Assembly (NCBI GenBank): GCA_024644385.1 | Contig: JAHELB010000002.1 | Span: forward strand, 1-64,000 | Direction: 5' to 3' | DNA: 64,000 nucleotides | Source: Nitrosopumilaceae archaeon | GTDB taxonomy: Archaea > Thermoproteota > Nitrososphaeria > Nitrososphaerales > Nitrosopumilaceae | In this document: one piece after another, positions 39,945 through 49,408 of the stretch | Numbering within the stretch: position 1 is the stretch's first letter | How the letters are laid out: each line of letters starts with the position of its first letter | Notes under the pieces: model-generated | What the model saw: only the letters and a program-made list of their open reading frames with translations | What the model was told of the DNA's origin: nothing | Database searches by the model: none | Position numbers and translations under genes: made by a program

Positions 39945-40451
39945 ATTTCTTCCTTTAAGGAATTTTTTAACTTTATTTGAACTATCTGAAAGAGGTTCAT
40001 TTTCTGTATCCACTACAAGATCTGCTTTTTCTGGCGCCTCGTAAGGATCGTCAATTCCTGTAAACCCCTTTATTTCCCCTTTTCTTGCCTTTGCATACAT
40101 TCCTTTGACATCTCTTTCTTCACATTTTTCTAGAGAACATTTAACAAAACATTCTGCAAATTGATCTCCCGCACCGATGATTTCTCTTGCTTTTTCTCTA
40201 TTCTCAAGATAAGGAGAAACTAGAGATACTGCACTTGGAACCCCATGTTTTAGTAAAAGTTTTGCTAAATGAGCAACTTTTTTGTTATGCTCATCTCTGC
40301 CTTCTTTTGAAAAATCTTTAGGTGAGAACCATTCTCGTAACTCATCACCATCAAGCATAGCCAAATTTGGAATATCTTTTTGTAGATCTTTGACGATTGT
40401 GGTCTTTCCTGAGCATGGGAGACCAGTCATCCAAAGAACAAATGGCTTCAT
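39936..40451 (-). CDS. cysC: Adenylylsulfate kinase
   Basis: MTGLPCSGKTTIVKDL, LDGDELREWF, SLVSPY, GFTGIDDPYE. Confidence 0.94.
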   Translation of the reverse strand: MKPFVLWMTGLPCSGKTTIVKDLQKDIPNLAMLDGDELREWFSPKDFSKEGRDEHNKKVAHLAKLLLKHGVPSAVSLVSPYLENREKAREIIGAGDQFAECFVKCSLEKCEERDVKGMYAKARKGEIKGFTGIDDPYEAPEKADLVVDTENEPLSDSSNKVKKFLKGRNLI

Positions 40452-40489
40452 ATTGTTTTGTAAGTTTAATACGACATAAAGAGCTTACG

Positions 40490-41035
40490 TTAAATTTGAA
40501 ACCATGGTTGATTTTCTAGGAAATCTATTTCTTTTATCATGTCTTCTTTCTTTTTTGTAATGGCAGTAACTGATCTATATTGTTCATACATTTCAGTTTC
40601 TTCTTCTTTTGATAGAACCTCAGCTTCTGCTTGATCAAAAAATTTGTTTTCTTTGTTCAGATGATCAAAAAGGTATACTGAATAAGTTCTCAAAAACCTT
40701 GAAACTGGCTCCCTTGCATCTTCCCCTTTTTTCCATCTTTGCAAATGTTTGTTAATCTCCCTTGCAATGTTTCTTCCAAATTCATGTTCTATCATAAATT
40801 TTCTAATTTCGTCTTTTAGAGTATCATAACTTACTACACATGGAAAGTAAGAATTTTCCTCTCTAGAATGATGAATGGTATCGACAAATTCGTAAATAAT
40901 TATGGTTATCTTATCAATATCTGAAAAAGGAATATTTGATCCATTGGATATCTTTTCGGAACATTTTTCTATAATTTTTTGTAGACGTCGAACCTGGTCA
41001 TGGTCAGCCCTAAGTTCTCCTGTTGCACTCAACAA
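40490..41035 (-). CDS. Hemerythrin HHE cation-binding domain protein
   Basis: RADHDQV, TIHHSREENSYFP, IEHEFGRN, YLFDHLNKENKFF. Confidence 0.88.
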   Translation of the reverse strand: MLSATGELRADHDQVRRLQKIIEKCSEKISNGSNIPFSDIDKITIIIYEFVDTIHHSREENSYFPCVVSYDTLKDEIRKFMIEHEFGRNIAREINKHLQRWKKGEDAREPVSRFLRTYSVYLFDHLNKENKFFDQAEAEVLSKEEETEMYEQYRSVTAITKKKEDMIKEIDFLENQPWFQI

Positions 41036-41157
41036 AAATTGGTTTTTAATGTGAGATTTAATTGGTTCGTAATTTTTTTAAATTAATCATAAACATTGAA
41101 TCAATCTACCTTGACTAATTTGCCTTTTAATAAGTAATAATCAGAATCACCTATAGA

Positions 41158-42552
41158 ATGAATCCAGTTTTTTTTGGAGTTTTGGAGACAATAAGAGGGC
41201 AATTAGGTGATCTAGGTTTTTTGAATAGTATTGATATTAATTTCATACTTGTTAAACTAAGTGAGTTTCAGGATTTCATCAGTACGTTAAGCCAAGAAGG
41301 GCCAATTGCCTCTGCTCATGTATTATTACTTGCTGCAGGTGTGGTTATATTTTCAGGGGTTATTGGAGAGGCCTTTTTTAAAAAAACAGGGATACCCGAC
41401 ATTGCATTTTTGATGATATTAGGAGTAATTATAGGACCAATTCTTGGAATAATTCAACCAGTAGCGGTTTTACAAATTGTTCCGTATTTTGCAGCTTTGG
41501 CGTTGATAATAATCATGTTTGATGGAGGATTAAATTTAGATCTAAAACATATTGTAAAAACAGCTCATTTTGCCTTTACCTTGGCAATACTTGGTTTTAT
41601 TTTATCAGTTGTAATTGCAACTTTAGCAGTACATTATGCTCTAGATTGGTCATGGTTGGAAAGTATTCTTCTTGGGTCAATAGTTGGAGGGAGTAGTTCG
41701 GTAATTGTATTTGGACTTGTGAGAAATATTAGAATTTCAGAGGAAGCCAAGAATATGCTTAGTTTTGAATCTGCCTTAACTGATATCTTATCTACAATTA
41801 TCGCCTTTATTCTATTTGGAGCAATACTTGCAGGTCAATTTGACCTCCAGGTTTTACAAGAAACTTTGGGAAGAGCAATCGTTGTAGGACTAGTTTTAGG
41901 TTTTGGAGTAGGAATTCCTTGGATGTATGTGTCTACCAAACTAGCCAACACTCAACATGCTTACATGCTTACATTGGGAATTTTGTTTGTCCTATTCTTT
42001 TTGGCAGTTTCCTTTGGGGAATCAGGAGCGCTGACTGCATTGGTATTTGGATTAATGATTGGTAACAGGAAAAATCTTGCAAAGATTTTGAGATTCAAAG
42101 TTCCAAGAATAGAGGTTGATGATCCAACTCATAACCAGTTAACGTTTTTGGTAAGGTCTTTCTTTTTTGTATTTGTAGGATTATTGGCAAGTATAGGTAG
42201 TATTGAATATGCTATTCTAGGAGTTGGAATTACAATTGCAATTTATTTTGGAAGATTGATTGTGGGTAAGATCACTTTAACCAAAAGATTTTCATTGTTA
42301 GATAAGAAGGTCACCTATTCAATGATTCCTCGCGGTTTAGCTGCGGCGGTATTGGCAACAATTCCTTTAACCTTAGGACTACCAAATGCAGAGATTTATC
42401 CTCAAATTGTTTTCTTTATTATTTTAGCTTCAGTAATCATTACCACAATTGGTTTAGGACGATCAAAGAAAATTCCACCTCCGGAACCAAAAGAAGGTGG
42501 TTTTATTAAAAAACCTCCAGAGGATTCTCAAAAAAATAAGGAAAAAAATTAA
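41158..42552 (+). CDS. Cation:proton antiporter (CPA family)
   Basis: GEAFFKKTGIPDIAFLMILGVIIGPILG, FDGGLNLDL, GGSSSVIVFGLV, MIPRGLAAAVLAT. Confidence 0.9.
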   Translation: MNPVFFGVLETIRGQLGDLGFLNSIDINFILVKLSEFQDFISTLSQEGPIASAHVLLLAAGVVIFSGVIGEAFFKKTGIPDIAFLMILGVIIGPILGIIQPVAVLQIVPYFAALALIIIMFDGGLNLDLKHIVKTAHFAFTLAILGFILSVVIATLAVHYALDWSWLESILLGSIVGGSSSVIVFGLVRNIRISEEAKNMLSFESALTDILSTIIAFILFGAILAGQFDLQVLQETLGRAIVVGLVLGFGVGIPWMYVSTKLANTQHAYMLTLGILFVLFFLAVSFGESGALTALVFGLMIGNRKNLAKILRFKVPRIEVDDPTHNQLTFLVRSFFFVFVGLLASIGSIEYAILGVGITIAIYFGRLIVGKITLTKRFSLLDKKVTYSMIPRGLAAAVLATIPLTLGLPNAEIYPQIVFFIILASVIITTIGLGRSKKIPPPEPKEGGFIKKPPEDSQKNKEKN

Positions 42553-42557
42553 TAGAT

Positions 42558-42857
42558 TTAGGATTTTAGTTTTTTGTTTATCTTTTGAATATATTGTTGA
42601 CTATATTGCGTAAATAATTGAATTTTATCTTGGGCAAGAGCCATAGCTCCTGGTCTACTATTAACATGATTTTCTAATAATTTTTGTTCTTTTAACAATT
42701 TTTGCAGGGTCTCTTTGGTTTGTCGTTCAAGTTTACTTGTTAAATGTTGTAGTTCAGCATCAAGCAGATTTTTTGTATCTGGAAATGCTGGGGGAGACGC
42801 ACCAATTATTTCTTTCATGGTAATTTGACCAAATATTTTTTTATCAAGTTCGATCAA
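42558..42857 (-). CDS. Small helical hypothetical protein
   Basis: Complete 99-aa ORF in a gap, helical composition. Confidence 0.5.
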   Translation of the reverse strand: MIELDKKIFGQITMKEIIGASPPAFPDTKNLLDAELQHLTSKLERQTKETLQKLLKEQKLLENHVNSRPGAMALAQDKIQLFTQYSQQYIQKINKKLKS

Positions 42858-43006
42858 TTTTTTTCTTCCATTAAATGTGTTATAAATTCAATACTACAAA
42901 ATTTTAATTTATTAGAATTGAATTTCTATTGTTCGTTGATTTTTTATTTATGTTCAGAGGTAATTATCAAATATGAAATTAGAAATTAGAGTATTATATT
43001 ATAAAT

Positions 43007-43237
43007 TTGAAATTCAAGGAGGAAAAATTGACTTATTGTAACGGAAAATGCACGAATTTCAAGGCTCAAAAACCATCCAGGATGGGTAGGTATGCTTCTG
43101 GACAAAAACGATGTAATTATTGCGAAATTTTTCTAAAATATGATGGAGTCTCTTGCCCTTGTTGTAATAGACAACTAAGATGTCTCCCTAGAAGCAGAAA
43201 AGGTAAAGAGCGTTATTTAGAACAAGTTATTTCCTAA
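43007..43237 (+). CDS. Small Cys-rich putative zinc protein (TTG start)
   Basis: CNGKC, CNYC, CPCCNRQLRC. Confidence 0.7.
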   Translation: MKFKEEKLTYCNGKCTNFKAQKPSRMGRYASGQKRCNYCEIFLKYDGVSCPCCNRQLRCLPRSRKGKERYLEQVIS

Positions 43238-43276
43238 AACTGTTAGAAAAACAAAAAGTGCTTATTTATTAGGATA

Positions 43277-43564
43277 ATGTATATTCATATCATGCCTATT
43301 CCAGATGATGTACAAGATTTTATTGAAAAGCAAATAAAATTAATGATTTCACAAACTGAAGCATATTTGCCCTTTATCAAAATCGCATATCCTTATTCAA
43401 AAAATCTGGCAGATGCATGCTACAATCTAATTGTGGGTAGTGCAGTATCAATTTTTGTAAATCAATATGCTATGAGGATGAAATATCCCACTGCTGAAGA
43501 TTTTACTGAATTTGGAAAAATTACGGTAAAGTATCGAGATCAAATTGACCAGTTTTTCAAATAA
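43277..43564 (+). CDS. Conserved hypothetical
   Basis: Complete 95-aa ORF between annotated genes. Confidence 0.55.
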   Translation: MYIHIMPIPDDVQDFIEKQIKLMISQTEAYLPFIKIAYPYSKNLADACYNLIVGSAVSIFVNQYAMRMKYPTAEDFTEFGKITVKYRDQIDQFFK

Positions 43565-43957
43565 TTACCGAATTTGGATTTTGTGACCTGAAGCTTCTTT
43601 TGGTATTGTAATTGTTAACCTACCTTTGTTAAATTTAGCAGTTGTTTTTTTATCATCGATTTTCTTAGGAAGGGTAAGAGTTTTTTTAAAATATTCAAAT
43701 TTTGTTTTTACACCTAATTTTTCTTCTAAATAGCTCTCTTGTAATTTTGCTTCAACGGAAATCGAATTTTCATTAATTGTTATTTTTATATCGTTTTTGT
43801 TTACAAGGGGAAGATCGAATTCTAGTATCCAATTTGTTTCAAATTCCCTTAGACAAGAAAGTGGGGAGAGAGTCTGTTGATCAATATCATCGTTTAACAA
43901 TGAGCTAATTGACGGCGATAAGATTCCAAATTCAGGGATGTTTTCTTTTTTATCCAT
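43565..43957 (-). CDS. Hsp20/alpha-crystallin family (likely start MDKKENIPEFG)
   Basis: NWILEFDLPLVNKNDIKITINENSISVEAKL; FNKGRLTITIPK; AGGTGAT just upstream of the internal ATG. Confidence 0.87.
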   Translation of the reverse strand: MDKKENIPEFGILSPSISSLLNDDIDQQTLSPLSCLREFETNWILEFDLPLVNKNDIKITINENSISVEAKLQESYLEEKLGVKTKFEYFKKTLTLPKKIDDKKTTAKFNKGRLTITIPKEASGHKIQIR

Positions 43958-43961
43958 AAAA

Positions 43962-44681
43962 TCACCTGTAAATTTGTGGAGGTCTACCAACCTTTTTTTC
44001 TTGTTGTAAGGAACGAATTGTTTCTTCCATTAAATTTCTATGTTGAATTCGTAACCATTCAATTTTCTTTTGTATATCACCTGTGTCTATTTTTACATCT
44101 AATACCCTAGCTAGAGTAGTAATTGCTACAATAGAGGCCTCAGGATCAGGGAAAAAGGGATGGCATTCAGCATATAAGATTAAGGCGGGGATTTGAGATT
44201 TTCTAAAAGATGTAATCATTGCGGCATCTGTTCCAAAAATTGAACCTGCTAAGAATTTGGAAATTCTAAAATCATAAAGGAGTTTTTCTAATGACTTGTG
44301 TGTAACTAGACCATAAATTTTTGAAGCTTTAGGATCTTTGTTTATTGTTTCCATTCCGCTTATGATAATTATCTTTTTTATTAGATTTTTTTTGGCATAA
44401 TCTATAATTGACTCCGCAAAGTCATATGCAATAAAAGGATCAAATGGAAGATCAGACAATATAACAAAAAGATTATTTTTTTTATAGATTCGTATGGGTG
44501 GGAGGATTTCTCCGTTTTCGACAAATAAGGTAGGAGGTAGATCAGGATGCTCTATTTCTCCTATTTGACTCATTTCTAAATGATGAATTAAATATGAAAC
44601 GGTAAAAGTCCCTACAAGACCATTACTTGGGAATCCTACAAGTAATATGTTTTCTTTAAGTGATTTTTTGCTAGTTTGCAT
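43962..44681 (-). CDS. PAC2 family protein (proteasome assembly chaperone-like)
   Basis: LLVGFPSNGLVGTFTVSYLIHHL, HPDLPPTLFVENGEILPPIRIY, IFGTDAAMI. Confidence 0.88.
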   Translation of the reverse strand: MQTSKKSLKENILLVGFPSNGLVGTFTVSYLIHHLEMSQIGEIEHPDLPPTLFVENGEILPPIRIYKKNNLFVILSDLPFDPFIAYDFAESIIDYAKKNLIKKIIIISGMETINKDPKASKIYGLVTHKSLEKLLYDFRISKFLAGSIFGTDAAMITSFRKSQIPALILYAECHPFFPDPEASIVAITTLARVLDVKIDTGDIQKKIEWLRIQHRNLMEETIRSLQQEKKVGRPPQIYR

Positions 44682-44683
44682 AA

Positions 44684-45871
44684 TTAGAAGACAGGTAATC
44701 CCATTTTTCTAATACTAGGTTTTGACCTTTGTTTTGCCCGTTTAGAAAGATTTCTTAAAAGTTTTTGGCTAATCTCTTCTAAAACTTCACTTAGATCAAA
44801 TCCAACAGATTTGTAAATTAATGGAGCACGATGAGTTGTAGAAACTCTTATTGTAACCTCAAATTTTCCTTCTCTCTTTCCGCCGCTTCTTTGTTTTTTA
44901 ATTAAAACTCTTGCTTCGTGAATTTCTGAATAAGTTTTTTGTAATCTTTTTAGAGTTTTTTCAAATTTAGACCTAATCAAATTAGAGTTACGTTGATCTT
45001 CAGGCATTCCAACTATAAATAATGGAATTTGTGTTTCAATTTTGGATGCTAACAATCCTAGGATATCTTTGAAGGTAATTATTCCTTGTAGATTGTCCCA
45101 GAGATTAACAAGACAACATGTTGTATCACTTTTTAGCATAGATTTGAGAATTTTATTTAAATCATCATTCGGCGAACATTGAGGAATCCTGGTGCTACCA
45201 ATATTCCCAATTCTTGATTCTAATTTATGAACTCGGTTTGCTCCTATTGAGAAACGACCTAAACTTTCCTTGGGTAATATAGTCTCCAATAGATGAAATG
45301 AAGTCAGAACTTGTTTTATTTTGCCATTATTTAGGACTGGGAGATGATCGATTTTTTTACTAGTCATTATTCTTTTTGCGTTACTCAATGATTCGTTTGC
45401 ATCAATTATTGTAGGATTTTGTGTGTAGATTAGATTGGCTTTTATCCATTTGTTATCCTTTAATGAAAGTAATTTAAGAATTGATTTTGCAGTAACAACA
45501 CCTATAATTTTATTTTTGGAAACAACTGGAACTTCTCTTGTTTTATAATGGGTCATTATGTGGGACGCTTTTTGAATAGAATCCTCCGGAGAGACATATG
45601 GGACTGGAGAAAGAAAGGCATCTACTTTCATGGTTGTTATATTTTTTGCATTTAGCAAAGAAAGGATGTTAGTTGATAGGGTAGATTTTCCATTTATACA
45701 AAATACATCATAGGCATTATTTCTGCTAATTTTATTAATTACCGAAGATAGTGTTTCGTTAGGTTCAATAATTGTAGGTTTTGATATTAGTCTCTTTATT
45801 TTGGTAGATTGTAAATCTTTAAGATGTTCATAAATTGTATCTGTAATCATTTGATCTATCTGATAAATCAC
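44684..45871 (-). CDS. CBS-domain protein with C-terminal HPF/RaiA-like domain
   Basis: Repeated CBS units; tail EARVLIKKQ...KFEVTIRVSTTHRAPLIYKSVGFDLSEVLEEISQKLLRNLSKRAKQR matches S30AE/HPF beta-beta-beta-alpha pattern. Confidence 0.8.
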   Translation of the reverse strand: MIYQIDQMITDTIYEHLKDLQSTKIKRLISKPTIIEPNETLSSVINKISRNNAYDVFCINGKSTLSTNILSLLNAKNITTMKVDAFLSPVPYVSPEDSIQKASHIMTHYKTREVPVVSKNKIIGVVTAKSILKLLSLKDNKWIKANLIYTQNPTIIDANESLSNAKRIMTSKKIDHLPVLNNGKIKQVLTSFHLLETILPKESLGRFSIGANRVHKLESRIGNIGSTRIPQCSPNDDLNKILKSMLKSDTTCCLVNLWDNLQGIITFKDILGLLASKIETQIPLFIVGMPEDQRNSNLIRSKFEKTLKRLQKTYSEIHEARVLIKKQRSGGKREGKFEVTIRVSTTHRAPLIYKSVGFDLSEVLEEISQKLLRNLSKRAKQRSKPSIRKMGLPVF

Positions 45872-45922
45872 CCTGTTTTAAATTAAAAGAAACCTCTAGA
45901 TTTTCAAATTTGATTTTCATGT

Positions 45923-46834
45923 GTGATATTTGAGTTCATATATTTAACCGCAAAACTATCAATTGAATTATTGTTATTAAAAAATGCTAGTTTAAATCAA
46001 ATAATAATAAAAAAAACTATTACCATCAACCCAAATACTAGTTTGCTCGATGCTAGAGGAATTTTACTTCGACATAATTTAAAACGACTTGTTGTGATTA
46101 ATTCTAAAAAAATTCCAGTTGGGATTATTACGGAAAAAGATATCGCAAAGACGATTTATGCTTTAGGTGACAAACCGATTAAATCTGTAAAGGTTTCAGG
46201 GTTTATGTCAAAAACACTATTTACCGTAAAAAAATCGGCATCAGTATATGATTGTGCTAAATTAATGAGAAAACATCGTATTAGTTCAGTTATTGTTTTG
46301 GCGAGAAACGGAATTTTAGAAGGGCTAGTTACAAAAACAGATTTAGCTTCAATTTTTCTAACACATGCTGTTTCTCCACTTAAAGTTTCAAAAATAATGA
46401 CTAGACGAGTAGTTACTGCAATGCCAGGAGATTCTTTGCTTTTTGTTGAAAGTTTGTTAATTCATAACAGAATTTCAAGAATTGTTATCCAACGAGATAA
46501 AATCCCTGTTGGAATAATCACATACAGAGATTTTGTGCCAGCGAAATTGCCATATTGGATTTCGCAATTTGCAGACCCTAAGGAGGTGGAGGATTATAAA
46601 ACCAAGAATTACCTTGGAGAGTTTCAAGTAAACCAAATGAGTCATTTACTTCAATTCAAAGCTGTAGATATTATGACGTCTAATCCAATTATAGTAAAAG
46701 CTGATGAGGATGTTAGTGTAGCTGTTTTATTAATGATAAGAAATGGTATAAGTGGAATACCAGTTGTAAAAAATTCCAAACTAGTAGGAATTATCACAAA
46801 AGCAGATGTTGTAAAAGCTATAGCAGAGGCTTAA
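45923..46834 (+). CDS. Four-CBS-domain protein
   Basis: Repeated IPVGIITEKDIA / ILEGLVTKTDLA / IPVGIITYRDFV / LVGIITKADVV. Confidence 0.9.
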   Translation: MIFEFIYLTAKLSIELLLLKNASLNQIIIKKTITINPNTSLLDARGILLRHNLKRLVVINSKKIPVGIITEKDIAKTIYALGDKPIKSVKVSGFMSKTLFTVKKSASVYDCAKLMRKHRISSVIVLARNGILEGLVTKTDLASIFLTHAVSPLKVSKIMTRRVVTAMPGDSLLFVESLLIHNRISRIVIQRDKIPVGIITYRDFVPAKLPYWISQFADPKEVEDYKTKNYLGEFQVNQMSHLLQFKAVDIMTSNPIIVKADEDVSVAVLLMIRNGISGIPVVKNSKLVGIITKADVVKAIAEA

Positions 46835-46835
46835 T

Positions 46836-47285
46836 TTATTTCACTATTAATAAGGAACAGGGGGAATTATTTGCAAGTTTATTTGATACACTACCAAGAA
46901 AAAATCTCGCTGTGGCACCAAGACCTTTACTTCCCACTATCATTAGATTACATTTTTTATTTTTAGCAAGTTTTACAATTTCATTTGTTATATTTCCCTC
47001 TTTTATTATCGTAGTTACATCAAGTCCTTTGTCATTAGCAGTTTTTTTTCCTTTCAGTAGAACTCTATTTCCAAACTTTCGAAGAATTTCTAGATACTCT
47101 TTTTTATCTAACAAATTTAACGATGGGGATTTATCAACGACATAAACTAAAATCAAATTTGATTGGTAAACTCTGGCAAGATCACACGCTTGAATAAGAG
47201 CTTTTTGAGAATTGTCCGAACCGTCTAATGGAACCAGGATGTTCATGTATAATGATTTTCTCATATTATAAAAAATCATAATCAT
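46836..47285 (-). CDS. Universal stress protein (UspA family)
   Basis: NILVPLDGSDNSQKAL; MIVGSKGLGATARFFLGSVSNKLANNSPCSLLIVK. Confidence 0.93.
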   Translation of the reverse strand: MIMIFYNMRKSLYMNILVPLDGSDNSQKALIQACDLARVYQSNLILVYVVDKSPSLNLLDKKEYLEILRKFGNRVLLKGKKTANDKGLDVTTIIKEGNITNEIVKLAKNKKCNLMIVGSKGLGATARFFLGSVSNKLANNSPCSLLIVK

Positions 47286-47387
47286 AGATATTAAACTAAA
47301 CCGTTGAAAATCAATTTGGAAAGAGTTGATTATTAAAATTGATAATCTAGATTTAGTATTAATTCATAAAAGTTAATTTGTATAGAA

Positions 47388-47816
47388 ATGATTAGGAAAA
47401 AAATAAAGAAAATTCTTGTTCCTTTAGACGGATCTAAAAATTCCATGAGGGGTCTGGATGAGGGAATTTATCTTGCAAGGCAATGTCAGGCAACAATTAC
47501 GGGCTTGTATGTTATCCCAATTTTTCCTAGAAATTTTGTTGATGCCATTATGCCATTTCAAATCCACCTAACAAAGATCGCAAAAAAATTTATGAGTGAA
47601 GCAAAAGACAGATGTGCCCAAAAAGGAATTGTTTTTAAATCTAAAATTATTTTTGGCAGTCCAACCGTGGAGATTGAAGAAGTATCGCGTAAGGGAAAAT
47701 TTGATATTATTATTATGGGTTCTAGGGGGCAAAGTGGATTAAAGGAAGTTTTTTTGGGCAGTGTAGCAAATGCGGTTGTCCATAAATCAAAAGTACCAGT
47801 GTTAGTGGTGAAATAG
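47388..47816 (+). CDS. Universal stress protein (UspA family)
   Basis: KILVPLDGSKNSMRGLDEG; IIMGSRGQSGLKEVFLGSVANAVVHKSKVPVLVVK. Confidence 0.94.
   Translation: MIRKKIKKILVPLDGSKNSMRGLDEGIYLARQCQATITGLYVIPIFPRNFVDAIMPFQIHLTKIAKKFMSEAKDRCAQKGIVFKSKIIFGSPTVEIEEVSRKGKFDIIIMGSRGQSGLKEVFLGSVANAVVHKSKVPVLVVK
47396..47513 (+). repeat. 118-bp perfect repeat, arm 1 (inverted relative to 49148-49265)
   Basis: Base-by-base reverse-complement comparison. Confidence 0.95.
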
Positions 47817-47823
47817 TAATAGT

Positions 47824-48294
47824 ATGTTCTCAAAAATGTTGACTAAAATTTTAGTCCCGTATGATGGCTCAAAATTTTCAGCAAAGGCATTAACACGAGC
47901 TATGGAGCTTGCACACAACCTTGATTCAGAAATATTTTTATTTTCTGTAGTAAATGTAGGATATATTTCTCCTCCAGGATTACTCCGTAGTTTAATTAAA
48001 TCAAAAGAAGAAAAAGCTGCTATTAAAAAATGGTCAAAATCAGTTAAAGCGGATGCAGAAAGAATGTTGAAAAAGGCTGTAAAAAAATGTCAATCAAAAG
48101 GAATTACTGCATCATTTTGGATTGATCAGGGAGAAATTGCAAGTAAAATTTTGGATTTTGCAAAAGACAAAAAAATTTCATTAATAGTTATTGGAAGTCA
48201 GGGGCTTCATGGGATAGGACAATTAAAGACTTTAGGAAGTGTAAGTAGAAGGGTATCTGAAAATGCAAAATGCCCAGTTTTAATAGTAAGGTAA
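47824..48294 (+). CDS. Universal stress protein (UspA family)
   Basis: KILVPYDGSKFSAKAL; IVIGSQGLHGIGQLKTLGSVSRRVSENAKCPVLIVR. Confidence 0.93.
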   Translation: MFSKMLTKILVPYDGSKFSAKALTRAMELAHNLDSEIFLFSVVNVGYISPPGLLRSLIKSKEEKAAIKKWSKSVKADAERMLKKAVKKCQSKGITASFWIDQGEIASKILDFAKDKKISLIVIGSQGLHGIGQLKTLGSVSRRVSENAKCPVLIVR

Positions 48295-48331
48295 CCTAAT
48301 TTTCTTTCGTTATATTAAAAATTAAATTTTT

Positions 48332-48772
48332 TTATTGTTCTTTTTGCATTCTGGTAAGGATTTGATCACAGATTTTTCTCATTTCAGAGTCAGATCCAAT
48401 ACTACAAATTTCCACTAAATCCGATGTTGTTATTATCCCCACAACTTTGTTGTCCTCTATTACTGGTAATTTGTGAATGTGATTTTCCTTCATTTCTTCA
48501 GCTGCTTCCCAAACTGTTTCATCAGGATCAATTGATATCAGGGGTGAGGACATTACTTGTTCTATTGGAGAGGTGATTGGCTTTTCTTTAGAAACAATGC
48601 GTTTAACAAAGTCTCTTTCTGTAAGAATTCCTACCGGTAATCCATCTCTAGTTGCAATGATACATCCAATATTTTTATCATCCATTAATTTTGCTGCTTC
48701 TTTGATAGTTGCCAAAGAATCTAAGGAATTTACCTTGTCAATCATGACATCCCTTACAAAGGTATGGGCCAT
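48332..48772 (-). CDS. CBS-pair protein
   Basis: AAKLMDDKNIGCIIATRDGLPVGILTERDFVKRI; KVVGIITTSDLVEI. Confidence 0.92.
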   Translation of the reverse strand: MAHTFVRDVMIDKVNSLDSLATIKEAAKLMDDKNIGCIIATRDGLPVGILTERDFVKRIVSKEKPITSPIEQVMSSPLISIDPDETVWEAAEEMKENHIHKLPVIEDNKVVGIITTSDLVEICSIGSDSEMRKICDQILTRMQKEQ

Positions 48773-48844
48773 ATTTTTAACACAAATGTTATTCTAATAA
48801 AGAAGATCCCAATTTTCATCTTGAGAAAGTAGTTTATGATAAAA

Positions 48845-49267
48845 CTACTTTACGATTAAAATGGGTATATTGGATTTATGAAGAACTGAGTTTGAAGTGC
48901 TTCCAAGAAAAGCTTCTTTTAATCCACTTTGCCCCCTAGAACCCATAATAATAATATCATATGATTTTTTTTTTGAGAAATTAATAATTTTAGAAGCCTC
49001 ATCACCATATACTACTTGGTCATCAAAAACAATTCCATTTTGTGCAGCTCGTTTTTTGGCTTTTGCCATAAATTTAGCGGCATTATTAAGTAAGTATTTT
49101 TCAGCGTATGAAATTTGAGAATTAGTTTGGGGTTTTGCTAAGGGAACAACATACAAGCCCGTAATTGTTGCCTGACATTGCCTTGCAAGATAAATTCCCT
49201 CATCCAGACCCCTCATGGAATTTTTAGATCCGTCTAAAGGAACAAGAATTTTCTTTATTTTTTTCAT
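48845..49267 (-). CDS. Universal stress protein (UspA family), paralog of 47388..47816
   Basis: Near-identical N-terminal and GSRGQSGLKE regions to 47388..47816. Confidence 0.94.
   Translation of the reverse strand: MKKIKKILVPLDGSKNSMRGLDEGIYLARQCQATITGLYVVPLAKPQTNSQISYAEKYLLNNAAKFMAKAKKRAAQNGIVFDDQVVYGDEASKIINFSKKKSYDIIIMGSRGQSGLKEAFLGSTSNSVLHKSNIPILIVK
49148..49265 (-). repeat. 118-bp perfect repeat, arm 2 (inverted)
   Basis: Reverse complement identical to 47396-47513. Confidence 0.95.
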
Positions 49268-49408
49268 AAATAATTAATTGTAAAATAGAATTTAAGAAGT
49301 TTTCAAAATATCATCAATAATAATTCCAAAATAGTATTCTCTTGTTTGATTTTCAAGAATGAGATTATGCGAAGTCTCTATAATACTTGAAAAACTAAAT
49401 TAAATGAT

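Noticed and set aside
41826-41850. Palindrome-like AGGTCAATTTGACCT in the antiporter gene
   Set aside because: Short, inside a conserved coding sequence, no contextual support
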